A DNA stretch of 64,000 bases from Pseudoclavibacter helvolus (GTDB taxonomy: Bacteria > Actinomycetota > Actinomycetes > Actinomycetales > Microbacteriaceae). The position numbers were made by a program, and so were the translations under genes. Where the stretch lies: positions 310,001 through 374,000 of the forward strand of contig NZ_JACHWJ010000001.1 of the NCBI RefSeq assembly GCF_014191305.1, given 5' to 3'. Shown one piece after another: positions 9,494-17,920 of this stretch (positions are counted from its first letter, which is position 1; each line of letters starts with the position of its first letter). The notes beneath the pieces were generated by a model that made no database searches, was not told where the DNA came from, and saw only the letters and a list, made by a program, of their open reading frames with translations.

Positions 9494-9521
9494 CATCGGG
9501 TGACGCCCTCGAGACCCGATG
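9494..9521. promoter_or_regulatory. 8-bp inverted repeat, possible operator of the HTH-nuclease gene
   Basis: CATCGGGT (9494-9501) and ACCCGATG (9514-9521) are a perfect inverted repeat with a 12-bp spacer, about 75 bp upstream of the -10 box. The HTH on the downstream protein makes autoregulation plausible, but binding is not shown. Confidence 0.35.
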
Positions 9522-9781
9522 CCACGCTGCGCGTCTGAGAAATCATTGCTCTGAACGAGGCTGTCCAGAGCGCGCATCGGATGCGCGATCTGCTGTGCAC
9601 AGACACGTTTATGGGGGAAGAGGCGGATCTTGCTCTCGACCCGGAGATGACGACGCCGGATTCGTAGACGCGGTCGGTGTCGGGACCTCATCAGCATGCG
9701 CGCCCGGATCGAATTCTCTGAGCCTCGTTGCCGATTCGACCTCCCACAGAGTCGGTGGATCGCGCTCAAGCGGGACGCGCC

Positions 9782-10333
9782 TCAGTTCTTCGGGAACCTC
9801 GCGCGCACCGCGTCGATGCCCTGTTGCGCGCTTCGCCGCACCTCGATTTCGGGATCCTTCAGCAGCGGGCGCAGGAGTTCCACGTCTTCGACCGCGCCTA
9901 CGGCTCCCAACGACCTCGCGGCTGCCGATCGCACTCGAGTCACGCTGTCGCCGAGCAGTCCGGCGAGTTCGGATGCTGCTGGGAGCGCGCGCGCCGCGAC
10001 AACCCTTGCTCCCATTTCACGGACGCGCCAAGCCGGGTTGCCGAGCGTGCCGATCACCGCAGGCGCGGCCGACTCATCCCAGACGTACAGCAGTGCTCGC
10101 GTGCCCCAGAGCTCCGGCCAGTAGAGGACAGGCGCACCGTCGAGGATTCCTTGCGCGTGATCGCCGCCGACAAAGAGAAGAAGGTCGTCGCCCTCGTCAT
10201 GCCCCTTGATGAGGTTGAGTGCTCGCTCAACAAACTCGGGCTGGCCGTACCGCTCGACGGCAGCCGCCAGCCGCTGCTCGAGCGGCAGGTCTACAGGAAC
10301 GGGCGCAGGGTCTGAAGAGGAAATGTCAGGCAT
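9782..10333 (-). CDS. HEAT-repeat protein
   Basis: 183 aa. The C-terminal half carries HEAT-like helical repeats (AWRVREMGARVVAARAL, VTRVRSAAARSLGAVGAVED, EIEVRRSAQQGIDAVRAR). The N-terminal half has no recognised domain. Such repeats bind proteins or act as lyase-type scaffolds; no catalytic motif is visible. Its own leaderless promoter (TAGGGT 6 nt before the ATG) marks it as a separate transcription unit from the ABC exporter and from the island genes. Its base composition matches the backbone rather than the island. Specific function unknown. Confidence 0.75.
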   Translation of the reverse strand: MPDISSSDPAPVPVDLPLEQRLAAAVERYGQPEFVERALNLIKGHDEGDDLLLFVGGDHAQGILDGAPVLYWPELWGTRALLYVWDESAAPAVIGTLGNPAWRVREMGARVVAARALPAASELAGLLGDSVTRVRSAAARSLGAVGAVEDVELLRPLLKDPEIEVRRSAQQGIDAVRARFPKN

Positions 10334-10339
10334 CCGATC

Positions 10340-10345
10340 ACCCTA
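10340..10345 (-). promoter_or_regulatory. -10 box TAGGGT, leaderless promoter of the HEAT gene
   Basis: TAGGGT on the minus strand, 6 nt before the ATG at 10333. Confidence 0.5.
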
Positions 10346-10396
10346 CGCGGACCGCGCTCCGGTCAGTTGCCTAAGAGGCGCCTTCGCGCGTCGAAC

Positions 10397-12298
10397 TCAG
10401 GATACTCCCGCCGCATCCTCATCCGCCGCCACATTCTTCTGCACGGCGAACTGCGTCCGGTGCAGTTCCTCGTACCGCCCGGCTGCGGCGAGCAGTTCCT
10501 CGTGTGTGCCGCGCTCCACGATCGAGCCATCCTCGATCACAAGGATCTGATCGGCACTCCGAATGGTGGACAGCCGGTGGGCGATCACCATCGCCGTCCG
10601 CCCCTGGAGTGCCTCGCTGAGGGCCGCCTGCACGGCGGCCTCCGACGTCGAGTCGAGCGCGGCCGTCGCCTCGTCGAGGATGACAACCCGCGGCTGGGCG
10701 AGCAGGAGCCTCGCGATGGTCATCCGCTGGCGCTCACCGCCAGACAGGCGGTAGCCACGCTCGCCAACCATGGTGTCCAGCTGGTCGGGCAGCGAGCGGA
10801 TGAGCGGCTCGAGCCGCGCCCGGCGCACCGCATCCCACACCTCGTCGTCGGTCGCTTCGGGCCGGGCGAGGCGCAGGTTGGAGAGGATGGTCTCGTGGAA
10901 CAAGTGGCCGTCCTGCGTCACCATGCCCAGGGTGTGCCGCATGGAGGCGAAGGTGACGTCGCGGACGTCCGCGCCCGCAAGACGCACGGCACCGCTGTCG
11001 ACGTCGTAGAGGCGCGAGAGGAGCTGCGCGATCGTCGACTTGCCGGCGCCGGAGGTGCCGACGAGGGCAACGGTCTGCCCCGGCTCGATCCGGAAGGACA
11101 CACCGTGCAGCACCTCCTCGCCGCCGCGAGTATCCAGCGTCGAGACCTCCTCGAGCGAGGCGAGCGACACCTTGTCGGCGGACGGGTAGCCGAAGTGGAC
11201 ATCGTCGAACTCGACGGAAACTGGGCCTTCGGGAACGGTGATGGCGTCGGGCTTCTCCTGGATGAGCGGTTCAAGATCAAGCACCTCGAAGACGCGCTCG
11301 AAGCTGACCACGGCGCTCATGATCTCGACGCGCGCGTTCGCGAGGCTCGTCAGCGGCGCGTAGAGGCGGGTGAGGAGCAGCGCCAGGGTGACCACGTCAC
11401 CGGTTTCCAGCTGGCCGCCGAGCGCGAGGACGCCGCCAAGCCCGTAGACCAGGGCGAGGGCAAGCGCGGAGACGAGCATCAGTGCAGTGAAGAAGACGAA
11501 CTGCAGCATCGCGGTGCGGACTCCGATGTCGCGAACGCGGGCCGCGCGGACGCGGAACTCCTCGGCCTCCTCATCCGGCCGACCGAACAGCTTGACGAGG
11601 GTCGCACCGGGCGCCGAGAAGCGCTCGGTCATCTGCGTGCTCATCGCCGAGTTGTGGTCGGCGGCCTCGCGACGCAGCGCGGCCAGGCGGCTGCCCATCC
11701 GGCGTGCGGGGATGAGGAAGATGGGGAGCATGATCACGGCCAGCACGGTGACGAGCCAGGACGTGCTGAGCATGACGATCAGGGTCAGGATGAGCGCCAC
11801 GAGGTTCGTGACCACGCCAGACAGTGTGCCGCTGAAGGCCTGCTGAGCGCCGATCACATCGTTGTTGAGGCGGCTCACGAGGGCGCCCGTCCGTGTGCGG
11901 GTGAAGAACGCGATCGGCATCTTCTGCACGTGGTTGAAGACGGCGGTGCGGAGGTCCAGGATCACGCCTTCGCCGATCCGCGCCGAGTACCAGCGCGTCA
12001 CGAGCGACACGGCGGCGTCGGCGATGGCGACGAGAGCGATGACGACGGCGAGCCACACGATCGTGGAGACCGCGCCCTTCGCGACGATGACGTCAATCAC
12101 CCGGCCGGCGAGCACCGGCGTCGCGACCGCGAGAACAGCGCCCACGATCGAGAGTGCGATGAAGATCACCAGCTTCGACCGGTAGGGCACCGCGAACGTC
12201 AAGATCCGCCGCACCGACTCACGGGAGATGCCGTTCTTGCTGTTCTTGGCGTTCGAGATCTTGTAGAGCGAACTCCAGGCCACGCCTTCCATGCTCAT
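10397..12298 (-). CDS. ABC exporter, fused membrane and ATPase domains
   Basis: 633 aa from the ATG at 12298, which has a strong Shine-Dalgarno (GGAAGGAACC) just upstream; an in-frame ATG at 12349 lacks one. The N-terminal ~330 residues form a six-helix type IV exporter membrane domain (FAVPYRSKLVIFIALSIVGA region; AMLQFVFFTALMLVSALALA). The C-terminal ATPase has Walker A VGTSGAGKST, signature LSGGERQRMTIARLL and Walker B RVVILDEATAALD with the H-loop VIAHRLST. It should act as a homo- or heterodimer in the membrane exporting lipid or drug-like substrates (MdlB/MsbA/LmrA family). The TetR gene lies 117 bp upstream on the same strand and may control it. Substrate cannot be told. Confidence 0.9.
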   Translation of the reverse strand: MSMEGVAWSSLYKISNAKNSKNGISRESVRRILTFAVPYRSKLVIFIALSIVGAVLAVATPVLAGRVIDVIVAKGAVSTIVWLAVVIALVAIADAAVSLVTRWYSARIGEGVILDLRTAVFNHVQKMPIAFFTRTRTGALVSRLNNDVIGAQQAFSGTLSGVVTNLVALILTLIVMLSTSWLVTVLAVIMLPIFLIPARRMGSRLAALRREAADHNSAMSTQMTERFSAPGATLVKLFGRPDEEAEEFRVRAARVRDIGVRTAMLQFVFFTALMLVSALALALVYGLGGVLALGGQLETGDVVTLALLLTRLYAPLTSLANARVEIMSAVVSFERVFEVLDLEPLIQEKPDAITVPEGPVSVEFDDVHFGYPSADKVSLASLEEVSTLDTRGGEEVLHGVSFRIEPGQTVALVGTSGAGKSTIAQLLSRLYDVDSGAVRLAGADVRDVTFASMRHTLGMVTQDGHLFHETILSNLRLARPEATDDEVWDAVRRARLEPLIRSLPDQLDTMVGERGYRLSGGERQRMTIARLLLAQPRVVILDEATAALDSTSEAAVQAALSEALQGRTAMVIAHRLSTIRSADQILVIEDGSIVERGTHEELLAAAGRYEELHRTQFAVQKNVAADEDAAGVS

Positions 12299-12414
12299 AG
12301 CGGTTCCTTCCGTAAGCAGACGGCTCAGCCTAGGCTTCGAGCCGCCCAAGTTCGGCGTTGTCCGCCAGGGGCGCAGAACCTGAGGTGCTCCTCCTCGAGT
12401 GGGGCGGCCGCCCC

Positions 12415-13002
12415 CTACTTTCGGATCCCGGCGAGGACCACATCCAGAGCGGCCTGCGCCCGGTCGCGAGCGGATGCATCGCGGCTCACGACCGCGTAGA
12501 TGAGGCTTCCCACGAGGAGGTCGACGACAGCGTCAGGGTTCGTGCCCGGACGGAGCTGTCCTGACTCGATGCCAATAGCCAGCGAAGAACGCAGGGCCTC
12601 GCGCACGGGTGCGAACAGCTCGGCCATCTTCTCAGTCGCCTGCGCATCGGTTGTCGCAGCGGCAGTCAGGGCGCGCACGAGCGGTGCCGTCGACGGCGAT
12701 GCGAGGCGCTCGTGCGACAGCTCGAGCCAGACACGAAGGTCGGCGGCAGGTTCCCCCGTCGCGGCGGGCGTCTCCAGCGGGAGCATGACCAGGCCCTCGA
12801 TGACGCAGTCCGCGACGACTGCAGCCTTCGAGTTCCACCAGCGGTACACGGTCTGCCGGCCAACCCCGGCCTGCTTCGCGATCTCGGCCGTCGTCAGGGA
12901 GTCGTAGTCACCCTCGAGCAACAGGTCTCGGGTCGCCGCGAGGATCGCCTGGCGAGACGTCTCACTCCTCGGGCGTCCTCGCTGTGCGGTGGCAGATGTC
13001 AT
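12415..13002 (-). CDS. TetR/AcrR family repressor
   Basis: 195 aa. The N-terminal HTH is typical (RQAILAATRDLLLEG, TTAEIAKQAGVGRQTVYRWW, NSKAAVVADCV). The ligand-binding C-terminal domain is AcrR-like with a tetratricopeptide-free helical core. It is leaderless (TAGCCT 6 nt before ATG) and divergent from the SDR gene, with an inverted repeat between the two starts that is the likely operator. It probably represses itself and the SDR-dehydrogenase-isochorismatase cluster; control of the downstream ABC exporter is also possible. A 14-bp GC palindrome (12401-12414) directly follows the stop. Confidence 0.88.
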   Translation of the reverse strand: MTSATAQRGRPRSETSRQAILAATRDLLLEGDYDSLTTAEIAKQAGVGRQTVYRWWNSKAAVVADCVIEGLVMLPLETPAATGEPAADLRVWLELSHERLASPSTAPLVRALTAAATTDAQATEKMAELFAPVREALRSSLAIGIESGQLRPGTNPDAVVDLLVGSLIYAVVSRDASARDRAQAALDVVLAGIRK

Positions 13003-13008
13003 GCTCCC

Positions 13009-13014
13009 AGGCTA
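13009..13014 (-). promoter_or_regulatory. -10 box TAGCCT, leaderless promoter of the TetR gene
   Basis: TAGCCT on the minus strand, 6 nt before the ATG at 13002 and directly beside the 13020-13048 inverted repeat, so a bound repressor would block it. Confidence 0.55.
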
Positions 13015-13019
13015 TCCGC

Positions 13020-13048
13020 GATTTACGGTGCACAATGTCTCGTAAATC
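13020..13048. promoter_or_regulatory. TetR operator candidate between tetR and SDR genes
   Basis: GATTTACG (13020-13027) and CGTAAATC (13041-13048) are perfect 8-bp arms with a 13-bp spacer. The site lies between divergent starts and abuts the tetR -10 box, as expected for an autoregulatory TetR operator. Confidence 0.65.
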
Positions 13049-13070
13049 ATTCGTTGCCAAAGGAGGCACC

Positions 13071-13904
13071 ATGTCGGATGTCCTGGTCATCATCGGCGCC
13101 GGAGGAATGGGCGAGACTATCGCGCGGCGCCTCGCGGTTGGTCGCACGACCCTGCTCGCGGACTTCAACACGGACCTGCTCGACCGGCTCTCCGCATCCA
13201 TGGAGACCGACGGTTTCGACGTGCGCACGGCAAAGGTGGACGTCTCCTCGCGCGAGTCTGTCGAGGCGCTCGCCGCTGCTGCTGCCGAGCTCGGGCCGGT
13301 CACGCAGGTTGTCCACACGGCCGGTGTCTCGCCAACCCAGGCGCCGCTCGAAGCCGTCCTGCGCATCGACCTCCTGGCCGCGGCCCTTGTGCTCGAAGCG
13401 TTCGGGAACGTCGTCGCACCTGGTGGCGCGGGCGTCCTCATCTCGAGCTCCTCGAGCTACCTCACCCCACCGTTCTCACCTGAGCAGGCGCAGGCCATCC
13501 GCATCTCGACCCCGGAAGGCCTGCTCGAGCTGCCCTTCTTCGCTCCCGACGTGCTTGGCAACGCCGGCGTCGCCTACGGCCTCTCGAAGCAGGCCAACCG
13601 CATCCAGGTGCAGCACGCGAGCGGCACGTGGGGCGCGCGCGGTGCCCGCATCAACAGCGTCAGCCCCGGAGTCATCTCGACGGCGATGGGCCGCCTCGAA
13701 CTCGACAGCCCCTCCGGCGCCTTCATGCGCGCGATGGTGGAGCATTCCGGCTCCGGCCGCATCGGCACGCCGAGCGACATCGCCGACGCCGTCACGTTCC
13801 TCGTCGGACCCCAGGCGACCTACATCACCGGCATCGACCTCCTCGTCGACGGCGGCAACGTCGCCGCCGTCGCCTCGGGCCGAGTGCCGCTTCCCGGGCG
13901 CTGA
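13071..13904 (+). CDS. SDR family NAD(P)-dependent oxidoreductase
   Basis: 277 aa; start set at 13071 by an AAAGGAGG Shine-Dalgarno 5 nt upstream. Rossmann motif IIGAGGMGETIARR at the N-terminus, the catalytic YGLSK (YxxxK), PGVISTAMG after strand 6, and the C-terminal DGGN are all present. The middle (SSSSSYLTPPFSPEQAQ) contains the catalytic serine region. It oxidises or reduces a hydroxyl/keto group of an unknown small substrate. It is the first gene of a plus-strand cluster (SDR, Zn-dehydrogenase, isochorismatase-fold) controlled by the divergent TetR. Confidence 0.88.
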   Translation: MSDVLVIIGAGGMGETIARRLAVGRTTLLADFNTDLLDRLSASMETDGFDVRTAKVDVSSRESVEALAAAAAELGPVTQVVHTAGVSPTQAPLEAVLRIDLLAAALVLEAFGNVVAPGGAGVLISSSSSYLTPPFSPEQAQAIRISTPEGLLELPFFAPDVLGNAGVAYGLSKQANRIQVQHASGTWGARGARINSVSPGVISTAMGRLELDSPSGAFMRAMVEHSGSGRIGTPSDIADAVTFLVGPQATYITGIDLLVDGGNVAAVASGRVPLPGR

Positions 13905-13982
13905 AGCACGCGCATCCACCCGCCAAGACAACAGCACGCCCGCCACGCAACCCCAGAGATTCAAGAGATAGAGAGCAGCACA

Positions 13983-15000
13983 GTGGACTCATTCATCGTC
14001 ACAGGTACCGACAAGGCCGAGCTCCTGCAGGTCGACCGACCGGAGGCGGGGGGATGCGGATGTTGTCGTCCGCATTAAGGCGTGCGGCATCTGCGGGTCG
14101 GACGTCTTCTACGTGCACAACGGCGGCATCCCTCCCCGCATCGGCCGGACGCCCCTCGGGCATGAACCTGCCGGCGTGGTGGTGCAGGTTGGCGCGAACG
14201 TCGAGGGTGTCGCCGTCGGTGACCACGTTGTCATCAACCCCATGGCCAACCGCGACGGCATAATTGGCAACGGCGGCGCCCAGGGCGCGCTTGCCGAGGA
14301 GGTTGTGCTCTTCGACGCGCAGCCGGGCGTGCACTTCCGGGTCATCCCGGCGCACATTCCCTGGGCGGTCGCGGCGCTCAACGAGCCCATGGCGGTCGCC
14401 TACCACGGGGTGAACCGGTCGGGCGCGGGTGCGGGCTCGAAGGTTGTCGTCTTCGGGGCGGGGCCGGTCGGCCTCGGAGCGGCGATCGGCTTCAAGTCGA
14501 AGGGAGTCGAGCACGTCGTGGTGGTCGACGTGGTGCCGAACCGCCTCGAGAAGGCCCTGCTCGTGGGCGCGGATGCAGTCATCAACTCGGCCGAGGAGAA
14601 CGTCATCGAACGCCTCAAGGAGCTGCACGGTGAGGTACCAGGCTTCATGGGTCGCGGGTCGAAGCCCGCCACAGACGTCTACTTCGACGCGGCCGGTGTG
14701 CCCGTCGTGATCAAGACGGCGCTCGAGGCGGCCAAGAACCGCGCCGTGCTGACCATCGTCGCCGTCCACAAGACGCCCGTCGAGATCGACCTGCAGGAGA
14801 TCCTCACCACCGAGGTCGACATCCGCCTCTCCATGGGCTACCCGACGGAGATCTTCGAGGTCACCGACTCGATCATCGAGCAGTGGGAGCAGTACCAGCA
14901 CATCATCAGCGACGTCGTTCCGTTCGCCGAGGTCGATCGTGCCCTCAAGTTGGCGGCCACACCCGGCGCGACCGACAAAGTCGTCGTGGTCTTCCAGTAG
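13983..15000 (+). pseudogene. zinc-dependent alcohol/polyol dehydrogenase (MDR), frameshifted in a G-run
   Basis: A GTG start at 13983 gives VDSFIVTGTDKAELLQVDRP and then runs out of frame at a run of six Gs (14048-14053). With five Gs the frame continues EAGDADVVVRIKACGICGSD and joins the 295-aa downstream frame, giving a normal 338-aa medium-chain dehydrogenase. Motifs then present: catalytic Zn ligands (CGICGSD, GHEPAGVV) and the NAD site VFGAGPVGLGAAIG. The structural-zinc Cys cluster seen in many relatives is not evident. Expected to oxidise a polyol or amino-alcohol. As written, translation from GTG stops after ~32 codons; an internal ATG at 14113 would lack the catalytic Cys. One-base sequencing error and true mutation both fit. 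Confidence 0.8.
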
Positions 15001-15008
15001 GGCAGCGG

Positions 15009-15560
15009 ATGCTCACTCTCGATCCCAAGACGGCACTTGTTGTCGTTGACCTGCAGGCGCTCACGGTTGGCAACGCCGTCGTGGTGCCGCTTGCCCTCCT
15101 GCGCGAGCGCGTCGCAGCCCTGCTCGCGGGGTTCCGAGAGGCAGGCGGCACTGTCGTATTCGCGATCTCGACGGGCACCCCGCCGGGCCGGGGCGCGGCT
15201 GGGGGTAGCGGACGGGTCTGGCCAGACGAGCTGCTCGAGCTCGACGAGGGGCTCGCGGTCGGGCCAGGTGAGATCCAGGTCTCGCGGGCCGCGCTCAGCA
15301 CCTTCGCCGGCACAAACCTCGACGCGCAGCTGCGGGCTCGGGGAGTCACGCAGCTCGTGCTCGCCGGTCTCGCGACGACGTTCGGCATCGAGTCGACGGC
15401 TCGGGCCGCCTACGACCTCGGGTACAACGTCGTTATCGCCGCTGACGCGATCTCGGATCCGCGGCCCGCCGCCCACGAGCACTCGCTCGCGAACGTCTTC
15501 CCGGCTCTGGCGGAGGTCGCCTCGTCTGCGGAGGTTCTCGACGCGCTTCGAGCAATGTAG
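15009..15560 (+). CDS. isochorismatase-fold hydrolase with altered catalytic residues
   Basis: 183 aa; ATG 8 nt after the dehydrogenase stop. The fold is clear: TALVVVDLQAL with the conserved Asp, a LSTFAGTNLDAQLRARGVTQLVLAGL core and GYNVVIAADAISD. Where cysteine hydrolases of this family have T-x-x-C-V-x-x-T, this protein has TTFGIEST (Cys to Gly), and the usual Lys before S-x-F is Arg (VSRAALSTF). True isochorismatases (EntB, PhzD) also lack the Cys, so a non-cysteine hydrolase is possible, as is a dead enzyme. Co-transcribed with the SDR and dehydrogenase genes. Confidence 0.85.
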   Translation: MLTLDPKTALVVVDLQALTVGNAVVVPLALLRERVAALLAGFREAGGTVVFAISTGTPPGRGAAGGSGRVWPDELLELDEGLAVGPGEIQVSRAALSTFAGTNLDAQLRARGVTQLVLAGLATTFGIESTARAAYDLGYNVVIAADAISDPRPAAHEHSLANVFPALAEVASSAEVLDALRAM

Positions 15561-15693
15561 TCCTCGGACGCAGACACCGGCCTCGCCGCAGTCCTCCGCC
15601 GGCCTCGCCTCGCACCACACGAACGGTGCTCGCCGAGGGAGGCGTTCTTGTCTGCCACCATCTCGGAGAGCATGTGCGAGACCGGCTCGACGG

Positions 15694-16360
15694 TCACGAG
15701 AGGTGCACCGCGACCGCGCGGACGGGTGAGCCGTCGAGGCCCGCGAAGGGCAGGGGGAGTGCTGACGGCCACGGCCGTCGAGTGGTGTCGACTGCGGCGA
15801 GCCCGACGAGATTCTCGATGATGACACCGCCCTCGCCGAGGAACGCCTCGTGGAACGGCAATCCGGCGGATGCAGCGCTCGCGTCGGTCTGGTCGGGGCT
15901 GAGCGTGTCGACCCCGATGACGCTCACCCCGACCTCGAGCAGGCGCTTCGCGATCGCCGGATCCAAGAACGGATGGTCGAGGTAGTCGGGCTGCCCGAAC
16001 CGTTCCGACCAATCGGTCCTGAACACGACGATCGCGCCGGCCTCGATCGCATCCAGCTGAGCAGCTACCTCGCCGAGCTCGATCCTGCGGCTGCGGCTGC
16101 GCGAGCGCGGTCACGTCGACGAGATGCAGTGGAGCGAAGAGTCGCCCGAGTGCGATGCGCTCGACGGTGTCGCCACCGGCGATCGAGTGCGAGGGCGCAT
16201 CCAGGTGCGTGCCGGAGTGCGTGCCCAGATGCAGTCGGTGGACGACGACGCCGTCGTCGTCAAGGGACGCGGCGGAGGCGACCCGCACCTCGGGGTCACC
16301 CGGGTAGATCTGCATGCCGGAGACAAGTGGATGCGTCAGATCGGTGATCAGGGCCGTCAT
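15694..16360 (-). pseudogene. cyclase / kynurenine-formamidase-like metal hydrolase, frameshifted
   Basis: The N-terminal half (MTALITDLTHPLVSGMQIYPG) carries the metal motif HxGTHxDAPxH (LGTHSGTHLDAPSH). Reading then leaves frame around 16081-16100, inside CAGCCG repeats. The continuation in the next frame, IELGEVAAQLDAIEAGAIVV and then the 110-aa frame ending at 15694 (SERFGQPDYLDHPFLDP, VIGVDTLSPDQTD), is the normal C-terminal half. Removing one base restores a 221-aa protein, the usual length. The family hydrolyses amide/ring bonds using Mn or Zn. It is leaderless (TAGGCT 6 nt before ATG) and convergent with the isochorismatase gene. Confidence 0.8.
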
Positions 16361-16366
16361 GACGTA

Positions 16367-16372
16367 AGCCTA
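16367..16372 (-). promoter_or_regulatory. -10 box TAGGCT, leaderless promoter of the cyclase gene
   Basis: TAGGCT on the minus strand, 6 nt before the ATG at 16360. Confidence 0.5.
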
Positions 16373-16580
16373 TGGAGCATTCTGGGCCCTGTGACGAATG
16401 TGACGGGAGTGACACCAAGGATTAAGTGCATCCATTAGTCCGGTGGTTAATGTAAATTTCTCACTGCAAACGCTCAGCTTCGATTATTGTGGGCCTGAAT
16501 CCGCTGAAGCATTCACTCCTTCGGCGCCTCCGCTCTCCCAGGTCACGTGCCCACCGCACGTCCGTTGAAAGGCTGACTGC

Positions 16581-17876
16581 ATGCCAAAGCGCGTCCGACG
16601 TTCACTCACCGCCGTCATCAGCGGCATCGCAATCGCGGGGCTCTTCGCCGTCGCGAGCCCCGCATTCGCGGCCCCAGCTCCCGCCGAGCCGGCCCCGACC
16701 TGCGAGGCCGTACCGCAAGACGTGGCCATCCTCATCGACACGACCGGGTCCATGAGCGGTGCGATCTCCGCTGCCCAGGACACCGCGGTGTCGGCCGCCA
16801 ACACGATCAGCGCCGCCGGCGGGCGTGTGGCGCTCGTCGAATACAAGGATGCTGGCGACACGATCGTCGCCCAGACCGCAACCGACTTCACGACCGACGC
16901 GGCAGCATTCGCGGCGGCGACCGAGACGCTCTCCGCATACGGCGGCGGTGACAGCCCCGAGGCAGTGCTGTACGCGCTCAACCACACGCTCGACAACCTC
17001 TCGTGGACCCCGAGCGCACCGCACGCGATCATCCTCATCACGGATGAGACGTTCCACGACCCGGACGTCGCAGACCCGACGCTCACCGCAGCCAGCGTCA
17101 CTGCTGACCTCAACGCCAGCAACACGCAGGTCTTCCCACTGCTCACGAGCTCGTTCGCTGACGGTGAGGGCCAGTACACGGCACTCGCAGCAGCAACGGG
17201 CGGCTTCGTCACGACGCTCGACGGCTCCGCGGAGACCATCGACGAGATCCTCGAGCGCCTCACCGGCGAAGTTGTCTCGCGTCCGTGGGTGAAGTTCACG
17301 GAGGAGTCGTACTCGGGTGTTGTTGGCGAGGCAATCGCGCTGCCGACCATCAGCGGAGCCGACTGCGCGCCGCTCGATGTCGCAACGTGGTCCTGGACGC
17401 TCGTCGAGGGTGACCCCGACGTCGCGCCAGGCGCTGACGATGAGGCAACGGCAACTTGGGGTGCGCCCGGCACGTACGCGGTGACCGTCACGCTCACGAC
17501 CGTCGACGGCCAGACCGCGACGGCCACGACCACCGTTGTGGTCACGGCTGCCCCGACCACGACGCCGACCGCTACGGAAACGACCACGCCGACGCCAACT
17601 GAAACATCCACCCCGACGCCAACGGCGACGGCGACGGCGACCAGCACGCCGACGGCAACCGCGACGGCGACGCCCCCTGTGACCGTGACGGTCACGCCGA
17701 CCACGACGGCTCCGGCGAGCACGACGCCGGTTGCTACGCCCACCGCATCGGCAGCTCCGGGCGGCGGTCTCGCCACGACCGGCGCTGAGAACGTCGGCCT
17801 CCTCGCGGGCGGAGCCATCGCGCTCATCCTCGCTGGCCTCGGCACGACGCTCCTGCTCCGCCGCCGCAAGGCCTAA
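16581..17876 (+). CDS. sortase-anchored von Willebrand factor A domain surface protein
   Basis: 431 aa. Signal peptide at 1-30 (SLTAVISGIAIAGLFAVA, cleavage near AFA). VWA domain ~45-230 with the MIDAS motif DTTGSMS and a second metal Asp in ILITDE. An Ig/PKD-like region follows (ATATWGAPGTYAVTVTLTT), then a Thr/Pro-rich stalk of ~80 residues (TPTATETTTPTPTE type) that is likely glycosylated or wall-spanning. The C-terminus is a cell-wall sorting signal: LATTG, a hydrophobic helix and RRRKA. LAxTG signals are used by class E sortases of high-GC Gram-positives. A 220-bp AT-richer region precedes the gene, and a strong terminator follows it. Likely adhesion or matrix binding; ligand unknown. 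Confidence 0.9.
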   Translation: MPKRVRRSLTAVISGIAIAGLFAVASPAFAAPAPAEPAPTCEAVPQDVAILIDTTGSMSGAISAAQDTAVSAANTISAAGGRVALVEYKDAGDTIVAQTATDFTTDAAAFAAATETLSAYGGGDSPEAVLYALNHTLDNLSWTPSAPHAIILITDETFHDPDVADPTLTAASVTADLNASNTQVFPLLTSSFADGEGQYTALAAATGGFVTTLDGSAETIDEILERLTGEVVSRPWVKFTEESYSGVVGEAIALPTISGADCAPLDVATWSWTLVEGDPDVAPGADDEATATWGAPGTYAVTVTLTTVDGQTATATTTVVVTAAPTTTPTATETTTPTPTETSTPTPTATATATSTPTATATATPPVTVTVTPTTTAPASTTPVATPTASAAPGGGLATTGAENVGLLAGGAIALILAGLGTTLLLRRRKA

Positions 17877-17920
17877 CGGCTGAGCGACACCGCGGCTCCC
17901 GCTAGGGGAATCCGCTGACG

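Larger units (their letters stand above)
9407..9781. other. intergenic region between HTH-nuclease and HEAT genes
   Basis: The 375-bp stretch contains the leaderless promoter (9413-9418), a 26-codon minus-strand frame (ATG near 9496, MTDLAERRIRLIEL...) that stops just before the HTH gene, and an 8-bp inverted repeat. No gene is recognised; a 117-aa Arg-rich minus frame covering it looks like a chance ORF. It marks the boundary between the lower-GC island and the high-GC backbone. Confidence 0.4.

Noticed and set aside
9541-9780. tRNA-like or att-site remnant at the island edge
   Set aside because: No cloverleaf could be drawn and no direct repeat matching the left side is visible within the window.
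12401-12414. GGGGCGGCCGCCCC as a terminator for tetR
   Set aside because: It has no loop and no convincing T-run, so it would not form a standard hairpin terminator.
10367-12499. 710-aa plus-strand frame antisense to the ABC exporter
   Set aside because: It is His/Asp/Arg-rich shadow sequence caused by high GC; the minus-strand frame has all ABC motifs.
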